DNA from: Sipunculus nudus
Taxonomy: Eukaryota > Annelida > Sipuncula > Golfingiida > Sipunculidae
Length of the DNA: 64,000 nucleotides
Direction of reading: 5' to 3'
Assembly (NCBI GenBank): GCA_026874595.1
Contig: CM049308.1
Span: forward strand, 50,908,624-50,972,623
This document shows positions 23,881 through 36,464 of the stretch, one piece after another. The notes beneath the pieces were generated by a model. The model worked only from the letters and a program-made list of their open reading frames with translations. It did not search any database and was not told the origin of the DNA. The position numbers and the translations under genes were made by a program. Positions within the stretch are counted from its first letter, which is position 1, and the number at the start of each line of letters is the position of its first letter.

Positions 23881-24947
23881 CCGCAAAACTCTGTTTTGGC
23901 GGATACAATAAAACGAAATCAAAATCCTATATTTATTTCATAAAAATGTTGTTGTTACAGAATATGTTATATGTATGCCCTATAAATATAGGTTCTCTTA
24001 TGTGAAATGCGTTTTCTTTCATTTCATGAAGACATGACTAAATGGAATATTGATGATAAAATATTAGATATATATACTATACATACGCCTTGACACTACA
24101 GCACAATTATTTTAGCAATAAGGCTTGTAATGGTAAGGTTCTTAAACACTATTATTCGGAAATTAATGCGGGAGGGCGATTTCTTCTTATCTTGTTATTA
24201 TAAATGTTCGATTGGTTTTATTGGTCAGGGAACATCATTATAACATAAGAATTGTTTACAAAACTGGTAAAACCACCAAAAAAAAAATTTTAATGAAATT
24301 CTGCTGTTTTAATTTTCTGAAAAATCTCCGAGCGCCTGGAGTTAAGTGTCAGAGAGTTCTACTGGAATATATAAAATATCCTTTTGCAAAAGAAATTTCT
24401 TTCAGTAACTGCGTAATTTCTTCTTTATACTGTAAGCAGTGCTACCCCATTACAAACGTAACCACTTACAAGGTAAAACTCAACTTTCAAGGACGCATTT
24501 GCGAACAAACGGTGAATTATAAATAAGAATTTCATATATTTTATAAAATGTTAATCAATTGCTCTTATTGTTCCTTTTTATACAATTGCTTTGAAAAAAA
24601 AATTGAAAATATCATAAATTTATGATATGTATATGAATTGTAACATATTGTTAAATTCTTTGTGTAAAATTACAGCATAAAATGAGAATTAATGCAATAT
24701 TTCCCAGATGTCTTCAATGAGACCAGTTCCGTTCTTAATTAACTATTCGTTAATTATTTCAGTTAATTTCGTTCCAAATACATGTACCCTAAAAGGGCAT
24801 GCGTTAGTGCAGTCAAATGGTGATTCTTACACGTGTGAAGTCCTCCAAATTTGGTATCATTTACATTGTGGCTGGTTTTAATTATATCAAAATTTACAGT
24901 GTCCAGAGCTGAGAAGCTCTTTATTATAAGGAATACAAACCGATGTC

Positions 24948-24950
<3 letters not shown>
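23881..24950. other. AT-rich intergenic sequence, nothing recognised
   Basis: An open frame at 24212-24526 (plus) is rich in Lys, Asn and Ile and shows no motif. I see no splice-linked exon or repeat. Confidence 0.4.
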
Positions 24951-24992
<42 letters not shown>

Positions 24993-25120
24993 ACGGCCCA
25001 TGATTTAATCGATGCGGGCCGTAAACGTCCTTACAAGGCGGTGTCATTATGTGCGGTCCAAAACATTCTCGCATCGAGAAGAGTTTGTTGATTTTCAGGT
25101 GATTGAAAATTCGATATCAT
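24951..25120. repeat. Hairpin element next to (GA)n, copy 1
   Basis: A (GA)n run at about 24952-24990 is followed by TACGGCCC ... GGGCCGTA (24994-25023), a perfect 8-bp stem. An interleaved pair TCGATGCG ... CGCATCGA (about 25008-25080) also occurs. The block to about 25080 is shared with 26868-26970, again next to (GA)n. The paired stems suggest a small folded retro-element or MITE. Confidence 0.65.
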
Positions 25121-25188
25121 GTCGATATACATGGTTGTTTTAGTGGCTACTGAACCAGTATTTAGATGAGGAGTGTGTCCCCAGCTGC

Positions 25189-25312
25189 ATGTTCCACTGA
25201 CACCGACATTTGATGAACATTCTGACGTGTGGCAGACAAACATGACACCGGCCACTACACCTCTCACGTGATTGACCTGTCACATTTCACCTCACGTATA
25301 CAGCTCCCAAGA
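25189..25312 (+). repeat. Orphan inverted copy of the 21.4-21.66 kb promoter region
   Basis: The words CATTTGATGAACATTCTG, GACAAACATGACACCGGCCA, TCACGTGA, GACCTGTCAC and TATACAGCTCCCA follow in the same order as upstream of the 120-aa gene, but on the plus strand. The TATA box is altered to GTATACA. No copy of the coding sequence follows; frames downstream are unrelated. Confidence 0.75.
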
Positions 25313-26050
25313 CTCAAGACTTCATACCCTGATTTGTGGTGGTCCATTGCAAGATGGCTGCTTATATAGGTATTGTCTAATAAACTTAAGTATAAAATAT
25401 AAAAGCATAATTGATGATAAACCATGCATAAAAGTAAAACGGATGTTTTATTATATCAATTATCTTAAAACAAAAAAGATATAACACATTAAATATCAAA
25501 AAGACGTTGAACGAAGACAGGAGATTTTGGACATACTATTAGACAAGGGTTATTATTTCAAAAAGTAAAATAAGAATATACTTATAATAGAAATATATCA
25601 TCTGAATATGAAATTTTACTACAGAAATGAAGAGAATCTCACAACCGTCGCGTCCCTTAAAATTCTGCTTGTCTTTATTAACACTAATTATGACCCATGC
25701 TTCAGGGAAGTCTCCGAACTTCATGCACACTATCGCATATAATCCGCGGGACTGTCTTTTCTGCCTGTGTACTGGTTTAATAATAATATTGTTGAATTAT
25801 GATCTAATTCAAGATACAACAAATCTTTTCCAAATTGTACTCATTTAGGCCCCACCAACATTCTCATTAACATTAACGAGAACATGTGTTCAACTAACAG
25901 TTGTCATTGTTATCCAGTGTAAAAACTTACATAGTGCAATGTAATTGAAATGTAAGTCAGGAAAGAAGATGTTTGACTGTAGCGTTTGTAAGCGTTTCTA
26001 TCAAATGTTTTCCTGGAATAACGTATTTGCAGCATCTACACGCGATGATT
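25313..26050. other. Intergenic, nothing recognised
   Basis: AT-rich, no exon, repeat or RNA gene that I can support. The small frames at 25539-25730 and 25627-25848 overlap on opposite strands and have no motif. Confidence 0.4.
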
Positions 26051-26070
26051 TCTTTGATTATTAAGTCTTG

Positions 26071-26290
26071 CAGCAGCAGCAGAAGAAGTTTACGCTCGCC
26101 GAGCAGCTACAGATTGCTGTGGTCAAGACCTATGCCCTGTGCGCTCCTTTAGCATGTTCTCTGAGCCGACAGACGCGGTGCCACACCAAGCCAAGCAGAG
26201 AGCCGCGAGAGGCCGACACCGAAGTCTCGTCATCACGGGATTTCATCCCCAAATCGTTAATAATGGACATTTGTCAAGGTGTACATTGAA
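26071..26290 (+). other. GC-rich island, possible orphan exon
   Basis: This stretch is markedly GC-richer than its surroundings, starts directly after a good acceptor (TTAAGTCTTGCAG) and opens with CAG repeats. It encodes QQQKKFTLAEQLQIAVVKTY and beyond, open to about 26287. A second frame is also open across it (73 codons). I cannot connect it to other exons or name it. It could be an exon of an unseen gene, a retro-copied piece, or chance. Confidence 0.25.
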
Positions 26291-26734
26291 CAAGGCATTT
26301 TCGTATTTAAACAGTTTTAGGCCGGGGGGGGGGGGGGGGGTTAGTTGCCCTAACTGTTAGGCCAGGAAGGTATGCTTTCGTCCCCAAAGCCCAAAACTAT
26401 GAGACCCAGCTAATGCACCCCAGGATTAAATCTAAGCACACGTTGATTCGCACAAATGTTGCAACTAGAATTTATATTCACATTTATCGTCCTAGGTTAC
26501 ATACTAATGTTTGTTGACTACCTTCACTTGGCAGCGCTAATGACCCTCATATATCAGCAAAGTCACGGTCGTGGACATTGTTGATGATACGTGTCTGGTT
26601 ATATTCACTGACACCAGACCGTAATATTATTGTATGCCGCTTGTTTTGTTGAAGAACTTGTCTTCGCTCCAAAAATAGCTCTGGTGTGCATGTCCTTGAT
26701 ACCCAGTAAATGTCCATTGCAAATAATATGTCAG

Positions 26735-26781
<47 letters not shown>

Positions 26782-26803
26782 ATATTTGTGTATGTATGTG
26801 TGC

Positions 26804-26859
<56 letters not shown>

Positions 26860-26990
26860 TAGACAGACAGACACAGAGTACGGCCCAGGAGGTTAATTGA
26901 TGCGGGCCGTAGAAATCCTTGCACGGCGTTGTCAATTTGTGCGGTCCCAAACATTCTCGCATCGAATAATGCCTTTACAGGGTTACCTGT
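26735..26990. repeat. (TA)n-(GA)n-(CAGA)n microsatellite and hairpin element, copy 2
   Basis: TA repeats (26738-26785), GA repeats (26806-26839) and CAGA repeats (to about 26875) are followed by TACGGCCC ... GGGCCGTA (26879-26911). The rest matches 25023-25080 ('gtgcggtcccaaacattctc'). Long frames through the microsatellites are artefacts. Confidence 0.7.
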
Positions 26991-29065
26991 TAAAAGGGAT
27001 CTGATCACCTATAAAGCATGTTGAATGGACACGAAAAATAGCTTCTTCTCTTTGAAATAAATTGGTACCTGCCAGAATATTACCCTGAAACCGTTGGCTT
27101 ATACTCCTGTACACGAGCAATAAAACACGATCACATGCGTCAACAGGCGATCACAGGCGTCAACATAAACACACTGCGTGCATCGCCCGGGCCACACCAC
27201 CTGTCCATTAGGAGATGCACTAACTGACTTGGCCAAAAGGTTCTACAATGAATTTAATTTGGACGGCATTGTCCATTCAGCAGAGATATATCAGAGGTCA
27301 TGAAGGTCCATGTATGGACTAGTTTTGACTATAGTTCTTGTTTCGGATCTGTCGGGCATGCGCAAAATCGGACCTCTTGTACGTCACGGTCTTGTCATGG
27401 TAAACAGGCACATGTAGACTGTTTTAACAACCACGCACAACAATAACAAGGTGTAAAATAGCCGTATGCTGAAAGAAAAGGCATAATATTGCTCCTGATT
27501 ATGTCCATTAAAAAATTTAGGCTATGATCAGTTTCATATGGAATCTGTTTTTCTTCAATATTGAAGCATCATACAATGATATCAGGCTGTAATTAATTAA
27601 TTAACTAGCAGTCAGTGTTCTGAAGCAGAGTTCCGTGAATCTCTCAGCTAGGAAAATTAGGAAATTTGGTCAAGTTTACTAGAATTATGTGCGTTTTTAT
27701 TTTGTTACATTTAACTAATATTTTGAACAGACTTTCTCATGTTTGAATATTAACAAGAACGGATCGTGTTTAGCAGACTCACATTTGCACTCTGCTTTGC
27801 GTATAACAACAAGGATGCTGTTTCTTGATTCTTTTAATCGTGTACAGGATTTATGTGCAATTGCATGAATTCCATTGTAAGCTTGAGAAACTGTTTAGTA
27901 TGATTTATGAAGCAACACGCCATAAATTTATCCTTATCTATATTATTTTTTTGTGTACTGAATAAATTAGATATTTGAAATATATACTTGTGTTTCTATG
28001 TAAAAATAACTTATTTATTAAGTAAATTTAGTTTCTATCTATGCGGCCCGCTAGAGACCTAACTTATATTCCACCTGGCCCTCTTGAAGAAATACTTGCC
28101 CACCCCTATATTAATTTTAAATATAAAGTTTGTCCCAACTGCGCTTGTATGAGCTTGGTCATCAAATGCAAGGATGATTGATAGACCATCCAGAAGGTTA
28201 GTTTATACGCAACGCATGAGAAGAGACCACTATTTGAATTAATAAACTTTAATTCAAGTTTAAATTTCAGGGTTTTCTTCTTTATGTTGTCACAGGTAGA
28301 TGTCATTTGTTTAGCAATATAGTACAAAAGTTAACACATATACCAATAGTTTTGACATTATACCAGGAATACAAGTAGTAACGGAGGTGAAATTACGGGG
28401 CTTATAAAACGGGAAAAATGCCACGCTCAAGTGAATATTAACCTCGGATGAAAGATAGGTCGCTTTATGCATCATGGCTTCTCCAGGTTCCAGTACATGC
28501 TATGTACGAAATTTACCCTTTAACCCTTTGTCTGTTGCGTCTTTTGATATCACTGCTTTGATGGATGATGTACTAGAAGGGCACTACACATAAAAGCTGA
28601 CCCCATGTATATCAACATCCCCCAGTGTTCTGACCACACCTGAGTTCAATCACTAGGTTTAGATCAGTTTATGTACGGTTACGGTATAGTTGAGATGGCC
28701 GTTATATGGGTTATACATGAAGGATAATTATTTTTTATTGTTTTTCCTTATTTTGACACAGAGTATAAGAAATGATCATTGTTCAAATCTGCTATAGTTG
28801 AGGAATTTTACTATACATGAGTTAAGAATGTGACGATAGACATTGAAGACTCATCAACAGCAAAATAAAGGATGAAGTGAAGAGGATGATATGAAGGATG
28901 CCCGTCTGTAAAATGGGGTAAACGTACGCTGCCTGAGATAGCCGCATTTCAAGAATGCTTCTTGAATTCGAGAAGTCACTTACAGAATTGATATTTCAAT
29001 GTTAAAAATAACCTGTAATTAGAATCAATTTTGTTGGAAAGTTCACTTTTTCCGAGTGGACGAAA
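26991..29065. other. Intergenic, upstream of the claudin-like gene; nothing firm
   Basis: AT-rich, with no recognised gene or repeat array. The stretch should include the promoter of the claudin-like gene, but no TATA box stands out. Confidence 0.4.
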
Positions 29066-31333
29066 ATGCATTGGAGAATAGGTTCCAACAGTGTTTACGC
29101 CATCACATCCTTAATTTTACAACTCATCTCGTTGATTGTGCACATTGCTGCCTTAGTGACGCCATTCTGGGCAATGTCATCGCCATCTGACGGAGGTTCT
29201 CAGCAGTCTGCCGGGTTTTGGCTTAATTGCATCTTCGAAACTGGAAAAAAATGCATTGTATTTGAAGGTAAGGCATGTCTTTAAGTTGAGAGGATACATG
29301 TATCAAACTAGTTTTCATGGATAGGAAGAGGAGTATGTGAATCTGTGTGTTTTCGGGTTCGATCATATTCATGATTGTTGCACAATAGAGCACATAGCTA
29401 TGCACGTGTGCAACGTGATATTACCAAGTATAGATTGAAAACTACTGTTATCGTAAATTATCTGAAAAACAGACACTGCCCGAAAATGTCACTAGCTATG
29501 AAATTGCGGTCTGTCCTTTTATAACCATACCACAGATTTATTGGTGTTCATTACTACGCTACTCATATCAAGACCCTGTAAAGAATCTAACCGCCATGTC
29601 TGTTTTTTGCAAGGTAACTGTCAAATCTTAGATATACACCCGTTAAATATTATCGCATTTAAGTTCCTACAATCATAATTAGAATGCAAAGTTTGCTACG
29701 GCAATCAGAAAAGCGTCTCCATGTGGCGGGTCCCTATTGGGAATGCTTCCCAAACCGTGTTTGCATTCACTTATTCGGCCCATATTCCTAGGTTCAATCG
29801 TGCATAAATGACTCTTACATTTGTGAATATTCCTAAAATGCCCTTAAAGGTTTATGAGATTCCGTTCAAGATTGCGCGAGTTATATTGTGAAAAATACAT
29901 ACACAAAACACACGAATAGGGAGGAACGCGTATACCCTCCTGACGAAACAAATATGGCGATATCAAAACGCTCCATTTTATTTAAGAATGTTTTGTTTTC
30001 GTGCAATAACGCACGGTTTCTATTGAATGGCACTCGTCGTGTCCGAGGTCAACCATTACATGCTGAAGGAAAAGGACGCAACTAACTGTGATATGATTTT
30101 AGATAACCTGATTCTTCTGTCTGGGGTGACCATGACCTTTGGCCTTGCCTTCCTCATCGCGGCCTTGACCTCTCTGACCTGCTTCCAGTTTTGCAAACGA
30201 GACCACCCAAACGTCTTCACTCTCGGAATCTTCTGTTTATTTGCTGCAGGTAAACTGATTCACCGATATAATACCGTGTAATTTTTAAAGATATTCAGAG
30301 TTATCCTTGCCATTCCATATATATTAGTATTGGTTTAAAAAAGACAACACACAGCGTATACCTCTGTCTATGAATTTCCTGATTTAAGTTCAATTAAATT
30401 TACAGAAAACTTTGGAGCCTATGTCGGCAGCATAGCGGACCACTTGCCGATATCATCTCCATTATATATCGGTTTCTTGCTCGCGGCCAGGTGGCCCGTC
30501 GTGTTTACACTAAAAACCTAATAAAAAAACCGTTTTTAATTATCCACTATCGTTTCGTCATCGGGGACATTCATGCACTGCTCTTCCATTATAGCAGCAT
30601 CACCATGACAACGGTGATTTCCTCACCAGCGGTACACGTCTTCATTTTCTATGCTTGTCCACATTATATACAAACGTTTTCTTCTTTGGCCTGTCATTAA
30701 ATTTCGTCCAAATTCATCATGAACTGTTGAAGTTATGACTGGGACACACAAAAACACATACACACGCCTAGACAACACCTGCCGTTCCCATAATACCCTG
30801 CCATATTCGTTGGTGGTGATCAAAATACAAAGAATACAGGATGCACTTTACAGAGCAAGCGTTAAGCTTTACAATTCTGTGCTTATTGACGCTGGTGTCA
30901 AATATAAAAATACAGACTTATCATTAACATGCATCATTGTTTTATAAGATTAAGTAAAAAAAAAAAAAATTTTATAGAAACATTAAAAAACCCCTTTGGG
31001 ATATTTTGTCGTGGAAATCGCCATAATTAACTTAGTGTTTGTCCATCTTTTTTTTATATTTCCAGGATACCTTTTTCTTTCATTTGAACTTTCGTTATTG
31101 TCGGTTCATCGTTACTTATTTTCCTTTCAGGTCTCTGCACACTAGCGGCCGTTTTACTATGGATCGGAAAGTTCGTCGAGGTCGCCAAAAACCCAGTAGT
31201 GACGTCATATCCGGGCTGGTCTTTCTGTCTGGGCGCTTTCAGCTGTGTCTTTCAGCTCGCGAGTGGTGTTATCGGCTGTTTCCAATATCAAACAATTCCA
31301 ATATTTCGACCTGCTTGTTCAAGCAGTTGTTGA
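29066..31333 (+). CDS. Claudin/PMP22-type four-transmembrane protein
   Basis: Exons 29066-29267, 30103-30249 and 31131-31333 join in phase 1 each time and give 183 residues. TM1 is residues 10-33 (VYAITSLILQLISLIVHIAA). The first extracellular loop has W35, then GFW at 50-52, C55 and C63, matching the W-GLW-C-C signature of claudins and relatives. TM2 is LILLSGVTMTFGLAFLIAAL, TM3 VFTLGIFCLFAAGLCTLAAV, and TM4 PGWSFCLGAFSCVFQLASGV. A short tail follows with three cysteines near the end (ACSSSC), possible palmitoylation sites. Relatives act in cell junctions or as channel-like membrane adaptors; the exact role here is unknown. The acceptor TGATTTTAG at 30102 is the only nearby one that fits the phase. 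A small extra exon in the first intron cannot be excluded. Confidence 0.82.
29690..29950 (+). repeat. Dispersed repeat with CA-rich end, copy 2
   Basis: Diverged copy of the element at 20520-20870, same orientation, within the first intron of the claudin-like gene. The last landmark 'gaacgcgtataccctcctga' is best preserved. Confidence 0.55.
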
Positions 31334-31676
31334 ATAGCTTGAAAAAGGTATAATTCCAGCTCTTGAGCATGCATCAATCTATGATTAGGAAAAAACTCAT
31401 CTTTTGTAAATACACCATTTTGAACAAGATTAACACGGTATGCCGTTGTCTCTGATAAAGACAGTCACGTGGCACACTTCAGAGAATCACTCGCACAACT
31501 CTCCTGGATTGTTGGAAGAGATATCCTTTCTCCACAAGGAACTGGGGCTTTCATAATTTGTCAAGGCAAATTACATGAACAACTTGCTAAGTATGGCCTA
31601 TTTGATTTTCGAGAGTATTGAAAACTAGACCAGACCATGCCCACAGTTCATAACAGGAAAAAAAACCTAACTGGAA

Positions 31677-31682
31677 AATAAA
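31677..31682 (+). terminator. Candidate polyadenylation signal of the claudin-like gene
   Basis: AATAAA, 344 bp after the stop codon. Confidence 0.4.
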
Positions 31683-32977
31683 AAAGAGTATTTCTTTCGA
31701 AGGGTGGACATAGGGTTATTGGTGATGTGCCACAGTATTTATGCTTAGTTACTGGTGATGTGCAACAGTATTTATGCTTAGTTACTCGAGGTTGTGCTCG
31801 AGGTTACGCCGGTGGTAAAATATTTTAAAGTTAAATAAACATTTGCAATAATATATTATTTTACACCATTTGTTCCTTTGGGCTTAATACAACTTTTCTA
31901 AGAAATGGACTTAAACATGGACCTAAATGACTCCAGATCACCTGTTTATACTTTGCTATGGCTCTGTGTGCGAGTAAACAGTTCACATGTGTCTGCTTAC
32001 CATAACAAGACTGCATGGCCAGATGTCAGATCCTGCTATGCACGCAGGACTCCCCCCAAATAAGAAGAATAAGTAAGAAGTCGTCTGTTGGCAGCTTTAA
32101 AAGTCTATATTTGTGAAGTCGCGGGTTATGGCCACCAAGTTTGTTTGTGATTATATATTGCCCCATTGACCAAGCCAGGTGCAAGCTTATTTTCCGCCCA
32201 CTTTTGTACAGAAGTAATCAAACCGTTTTAGAAGGAAATATTTTCAAATACAATAAAATGGTAAGAAAACACCATTTCATTTACACTTAATATACCTGGT
32301 AAGGCTGGTATGCGAACATTTAACTTGTTTTGATATTTTATACTTTGTTGAAAATATTAGTTTTTGGGTCTGTTCACAAACGTAACGATATGGTGTTACG
32401 AAAAATTTTACACCCTAGTTTTTTCACCAAGGTTTTGTTACCGGCAAAACCGGATGGGTGTCAGTTTCGTAAGTTTTAACGTTACCTGGCTTGCTTATAA
32501 AAAAAAAGTTGTAATTTTTGTTTCGACGAGTGGTCGTCGAGCATGCCAAATATATTTAGGCTGCTGAATTTAAGGCTTAGTTTTACCACAAGTTCCAGAA
32601 TGTTAAACGAGAGAGAAAAATTCTCGAGAGAGATAGAAAAGTAGATCCTAATTTTACTTCAATATTTTACCGCTCCGAGAATTTTAAGTTACAGACTTAG
32701 AATTGTAAATCAAGAATCACGCAAGAGTGTCTAAGAATAGACAAGGAATCTTTGGTCCAGTTACGGAAACTCTCCCCCAAGCGCGTATACACACAGTATT
32801 TGTTTAGAGCATTCACACCTCAAAAGGCATACCTCTTACTGTATCCATTTAGGGGACATATCTTAAACATTCCCATGGGAAGCTAGGTTGAAATTACGAG
32901 AATTTGACGGTGAAGTTGTGTAGGCGACAATCAAAAGAAGTGGTCAAAAAGCAGATCAAACATATCTGATAATATGG
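31683..32977. other. Intergenic between converging genes
   Basis: A tandem duplication of about 39 bp lies at 31710-31785 ('ggtgatgtgccacagtattt', then the same with one change). The rest is AT-rich with nothing recognised. The claudin-like gene and gene B converge here. Confidence 0.45.
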
Positions 32978-32983
32978 TTTTAT
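32978..32983 (-). terminator. Candidate polyadenylation signal of gene B
   Basis: AATAAA on the minus strand, 139 bp after the stop codon of gene B. Confidence 0.5.
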
Positions 32984-33121
32984 TTTCCAGCTCTGACAAT
33001 TGAACTTCCTTATACAATACATTTAATAGCCGACAAAGAGGCCGTGATGTGTAAATCATTCAGCAGCAGTTTATAAAACCAGCCCGAGGAGACCGGGCGT
33101 GTCGTCAGTACTGATGCAGCA

Positions 33122-36107
33122 TCACTGCAGCACCTTCTCCAGCAACTCCAGCAGTTTGGACCTGACGGCGATCTCTTCGTAGACCCGTTTCTCGAAGCCT
33201 CGTTTGTACTTTGTGATGGGCGCAGCCTTCTCAGAGGCCACTGTCCTGATGAAAAAGTCCCGTACAGGACCCAGCTTCTGGTTTATCTGAAATAAATACT
33301 TTAGCTAGGTAAGCAGGCTCTAGCTGGCGGAGTGATAAATGGCGGGTTATTTTGAGTTTTTTTTTTAGTTTTTTTTTCCGGGGGGGGGGGGGGGGCGGGG
33401 ATGGGTGCAGTGCTAAGTTTTCACAAAAGTTTCCAAAACAATTCTGCAGCAAATGCAGGACCATCTCCTAACGTTACAAGATATTAGAAATTTAAATGAG
33501 CCTGAGAGATTTAAATGAGCATGACGGACATCTTACGTTTCCAATTGGATGCCAGGAAAACAGTTGCGTCACCTAAGATTTAAAAGTACTGGAACTGGAC
33601 AGAATCTGATGGGCGCCATCTTTGTTAAACAAATGTATTTAGCTCAAATCTAAAGCCTACCATTAGTTACAAGATAGCGTACCAAAATTTACAACTGTGG
33701 TCAACAAGTACTTACTGGTCTGAAAAACAAGAGTGACGTCATCGGTCTGCATAATACAACTACATTAGTATGCAATGATTATGATGAACCATTTCATTCA
33801 ATCAAGTTGGTTCAAAGTAAGCATGATGACCGAAATGTGTAGGAATAATGCAAATTGTTTCATTTTTATATTTACAACTTTTTTGACATGACAGAGACCA
33901 CAATGGCCAAAGAGCACAATGGCCAGAGAGCAAGAAGCACACAAGAATGCCTTTGATATTTCCATAAATATATGTAGAAACAATCATTTGGGTCGCTGTT
34001 TTAATGACTCGACTTTTACAATGTTAAACAATTTATGTTAATGCGTGCACCCGTTTTTGAGATAACCAGTTAGCCGTTAGCTTATATGAACTGCCCACTA
34101 ACTGAATGTGTCTCACCTTGGGTCTGATCCTGACTTGGTAGAGAGCCCCGGCTTCCAGGTTCTCCAGGTTGATGAGCCCCTTGGTTTCTATCCAGGTGCT
34201 GAAATCTACAGGTGCCAGCTCCGTGAACTCGGGGGCACCCACCAGATCCTTAGCCTTAGGCTGAAATATTAAATTCATAATAATTACCTCTGTTTTCAGG
34301 ATAGCTCTGCCATGATACAAGAACCAATAGATTAAATTGATGATCCGGATTGTCATCTGAATCCATGACTTTTTTAAAGAAAAATTACTGCATTTCTGAC
34401 GATGCCATATGGGGATAATGAACTGCCTTGGTGGAGGTTTGCGCTCTCTTGGCGCAAATTTTCAGTTTTTATTCTAAAATGGTTAATACCTCCACAAGGT
34501 ATCAGGTTTACCTTAGGTTGGCTAGTTAGTTTGCTTGCTGGGAAATTAACTGAAAGGAAGTTAGTAACGGGTTTGAACGAAAATCAGCAGATGACGACGG
34601 TAAAAACCACGATATATTCCATTAAATGTAGGGGAAGGGAAATGAGGATCACCATTACACGTTTTTAAATTTAAAAGATTAATTTTTATTGACCGAATGC
34701 AATGGGTATTCACTGGTATAGAGACCGCCTTTGTTCGAGAGCTCACCAGTGTTCATGCATGGGAGAACGAACAGTTATACACGTTCCATGTGCAGCCGTG
34801 TACAAAACAAATTTCGACTAAGACCAGGGGAAAGGGGGGGCGGGTCTCCTCTTGTGGATTAATGGAAAATTTGAACTATATGCAGTATGATTACGGGAAT
34901 TTCTTACAATTTCAAGCAACTGAGAAAGCAGTGATATCTTTTACAATTAATTAATAGACTTGTAGCAACTCACCGATTCTACTTTCCTGTAAGCAACAAG
35001 TACCTCGCATTTGGTACTTTTACATAGTTTTTCTATATGTGTAGTAGCCTGACTGTACAGAGCTATCATCGGTTTGGGCTTGCCGGCCGGCCAACTCGAG
35101 CTGAAGAAGGAGAGATCCACTGAAACAAATTTCAGTGGATGATATAACAGTGACAAAGAAGGGCCTCCTTTATCCGACGTTTATTAAGTGAAGATGCTCC
35201 TTTTAATTTTGTAAAAATAGACCAGAAATCGCCAATCCCGCCGCACACATGGTGTTTGTTTTGTTTATATGCACGGTTTAAAACATGTTGGGGTCCGTCA
35301 AAACAATCCAAACACGTTCTACAAGGACATCTGGTGGCAAATCAGACGAAATTAAGACTTTTGCAAAAAGGGAGTTTTGCAGCTGTAATATTTAAACTTC
35401 CGCAGCGCATGTACCGTGTTTAACCAAATTTGTAGATAAACAAGATTAACATCTGTCACAATAGTGTTATAATAACAACAGAAAATGCCTACGAGTCCAT
35501 TAATCTGCACGTAGAGCAAACCAGAAATCACATACGTTCTATAAAAAAGGTACAGTCGAATAGCTTGCTTAAGAGAATTATGTTAGAAGGTAAATATTAA
35601 TAAAATTGTACAGGTTTAAAATCTAGACTTTGTTAAAAGAGTTGTGGCAAAATTTTTGATAATATATGTTTGAACCACATCTCAAGAAGACTTCCAACCA
35701 TATGTTAAAAGAATATTCATTAGGTGATCCTCAGATTAAGTTTTCGCATCTTCCGTTGTAAACGCGGAAGTTAGCACATCAGTACCCCTGATATAACCAA
35801 ATTTGTTCTCAAAGGTGTTCATTCTTCGCCGAATGTAAAAAAGCCTCTGATGCAAGGGATATAACTTATAAGATTTAAGATTTTAATAGTGTGCTATTCG
35901 CGTGTGAATAATTTTTTTTAATCTTCACAAAAATATGTGGGTTGCTTTTACCACAATCCGATTTATTTTGCAGTTGCGAGTGAACTTTTGACTGTGAGAA
36001 ATATTAAGTATATTCTTAAAAACGTATATATATAACTTACATGATTCGTCGTCACTGAGGCAGAGTCCGACGCACAGAGCGAAGATCGCAAACAGAAGTC
36101 CCTTCAT
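33122..36107 (-). CDS. Small secreted FN3-like protein, paralogue B (unrecognised family)
   Basis: Minus-strand coding exons are 36041-36107, 34974-35119, 34117-34260 and 33122-33286, giving 173 residues. Phases (1, 0, 0) match paralogues A and C, and the last exon is again 165 bp. The signal peptide is MKGLLFAIFALCVGLCLS. The cysteine pair is CKSTKC; strand-like segments are VLVAYRKVES, LENLEAGALYQVRIRPK and RDFFIRTV. The end is ITKYKRGFEKR followed by 20 residues ending SKLLELLEKVLQ. It differs from A and C at the start of the mature chain: FFSSSW replaces YWYKSSW, and the loop before the cysteines is diverged. The acceptor CTTTCGCAG touches the ATG, so a leader exon must lie upstream (see 38161-38238). 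Function unknown; secretion is the firmest inference. Confidence 0.88.
35215..35475. repeat. Dispersed repeat family, copy 2 of 3
   Basis: In intron 1 of gene B. Shares 'accagaaatc', 'aacatgttggggtccgtcaa', 'ctacaaggacatctggtggc' and 'accgtgtttaaccaaatttg' with copies at 15.9 and 55.3 kb. Confidence 0.55.
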
Positions 36108-36464
36108 CTGCGAAAGATGAATATTAACGATTAACATACAGAATACTTAAGGGGCAATGACAGACAAGGATGAATATAAAAAGACTTTTCGTGGATAAAT
36201 TAAAAATCTTACAACTGCTATCTTCCATTTGTGATAACTGGGAAAACGAAAGGGGAAAAGTCATCCAAACTATTAACAAGACCATGGTTAACCATTATTA
36301 TGCGCTTCAAAGTCTGCGAGAGTAATGTTTAATAGAGATGTTCATTTACCGTTCATCTGATATTCGATAAAATTTTGCTTTCAGGACTGTGATTCTCGGA
36401 TTTACATGATATAACCCACATAGTTTTATTTATTTGTACTATTTATTTGTACAAGTGTTATAGA

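Noticed and set aside
30027..30281. ATG at 30027 as the start of a separate protein or of claudin-like exon 2
   Set aside because: A stop lies directly upstream and the phase does not fit the donor at 29267; the acceptor at 30102 fits and gives the expected membrane helix.
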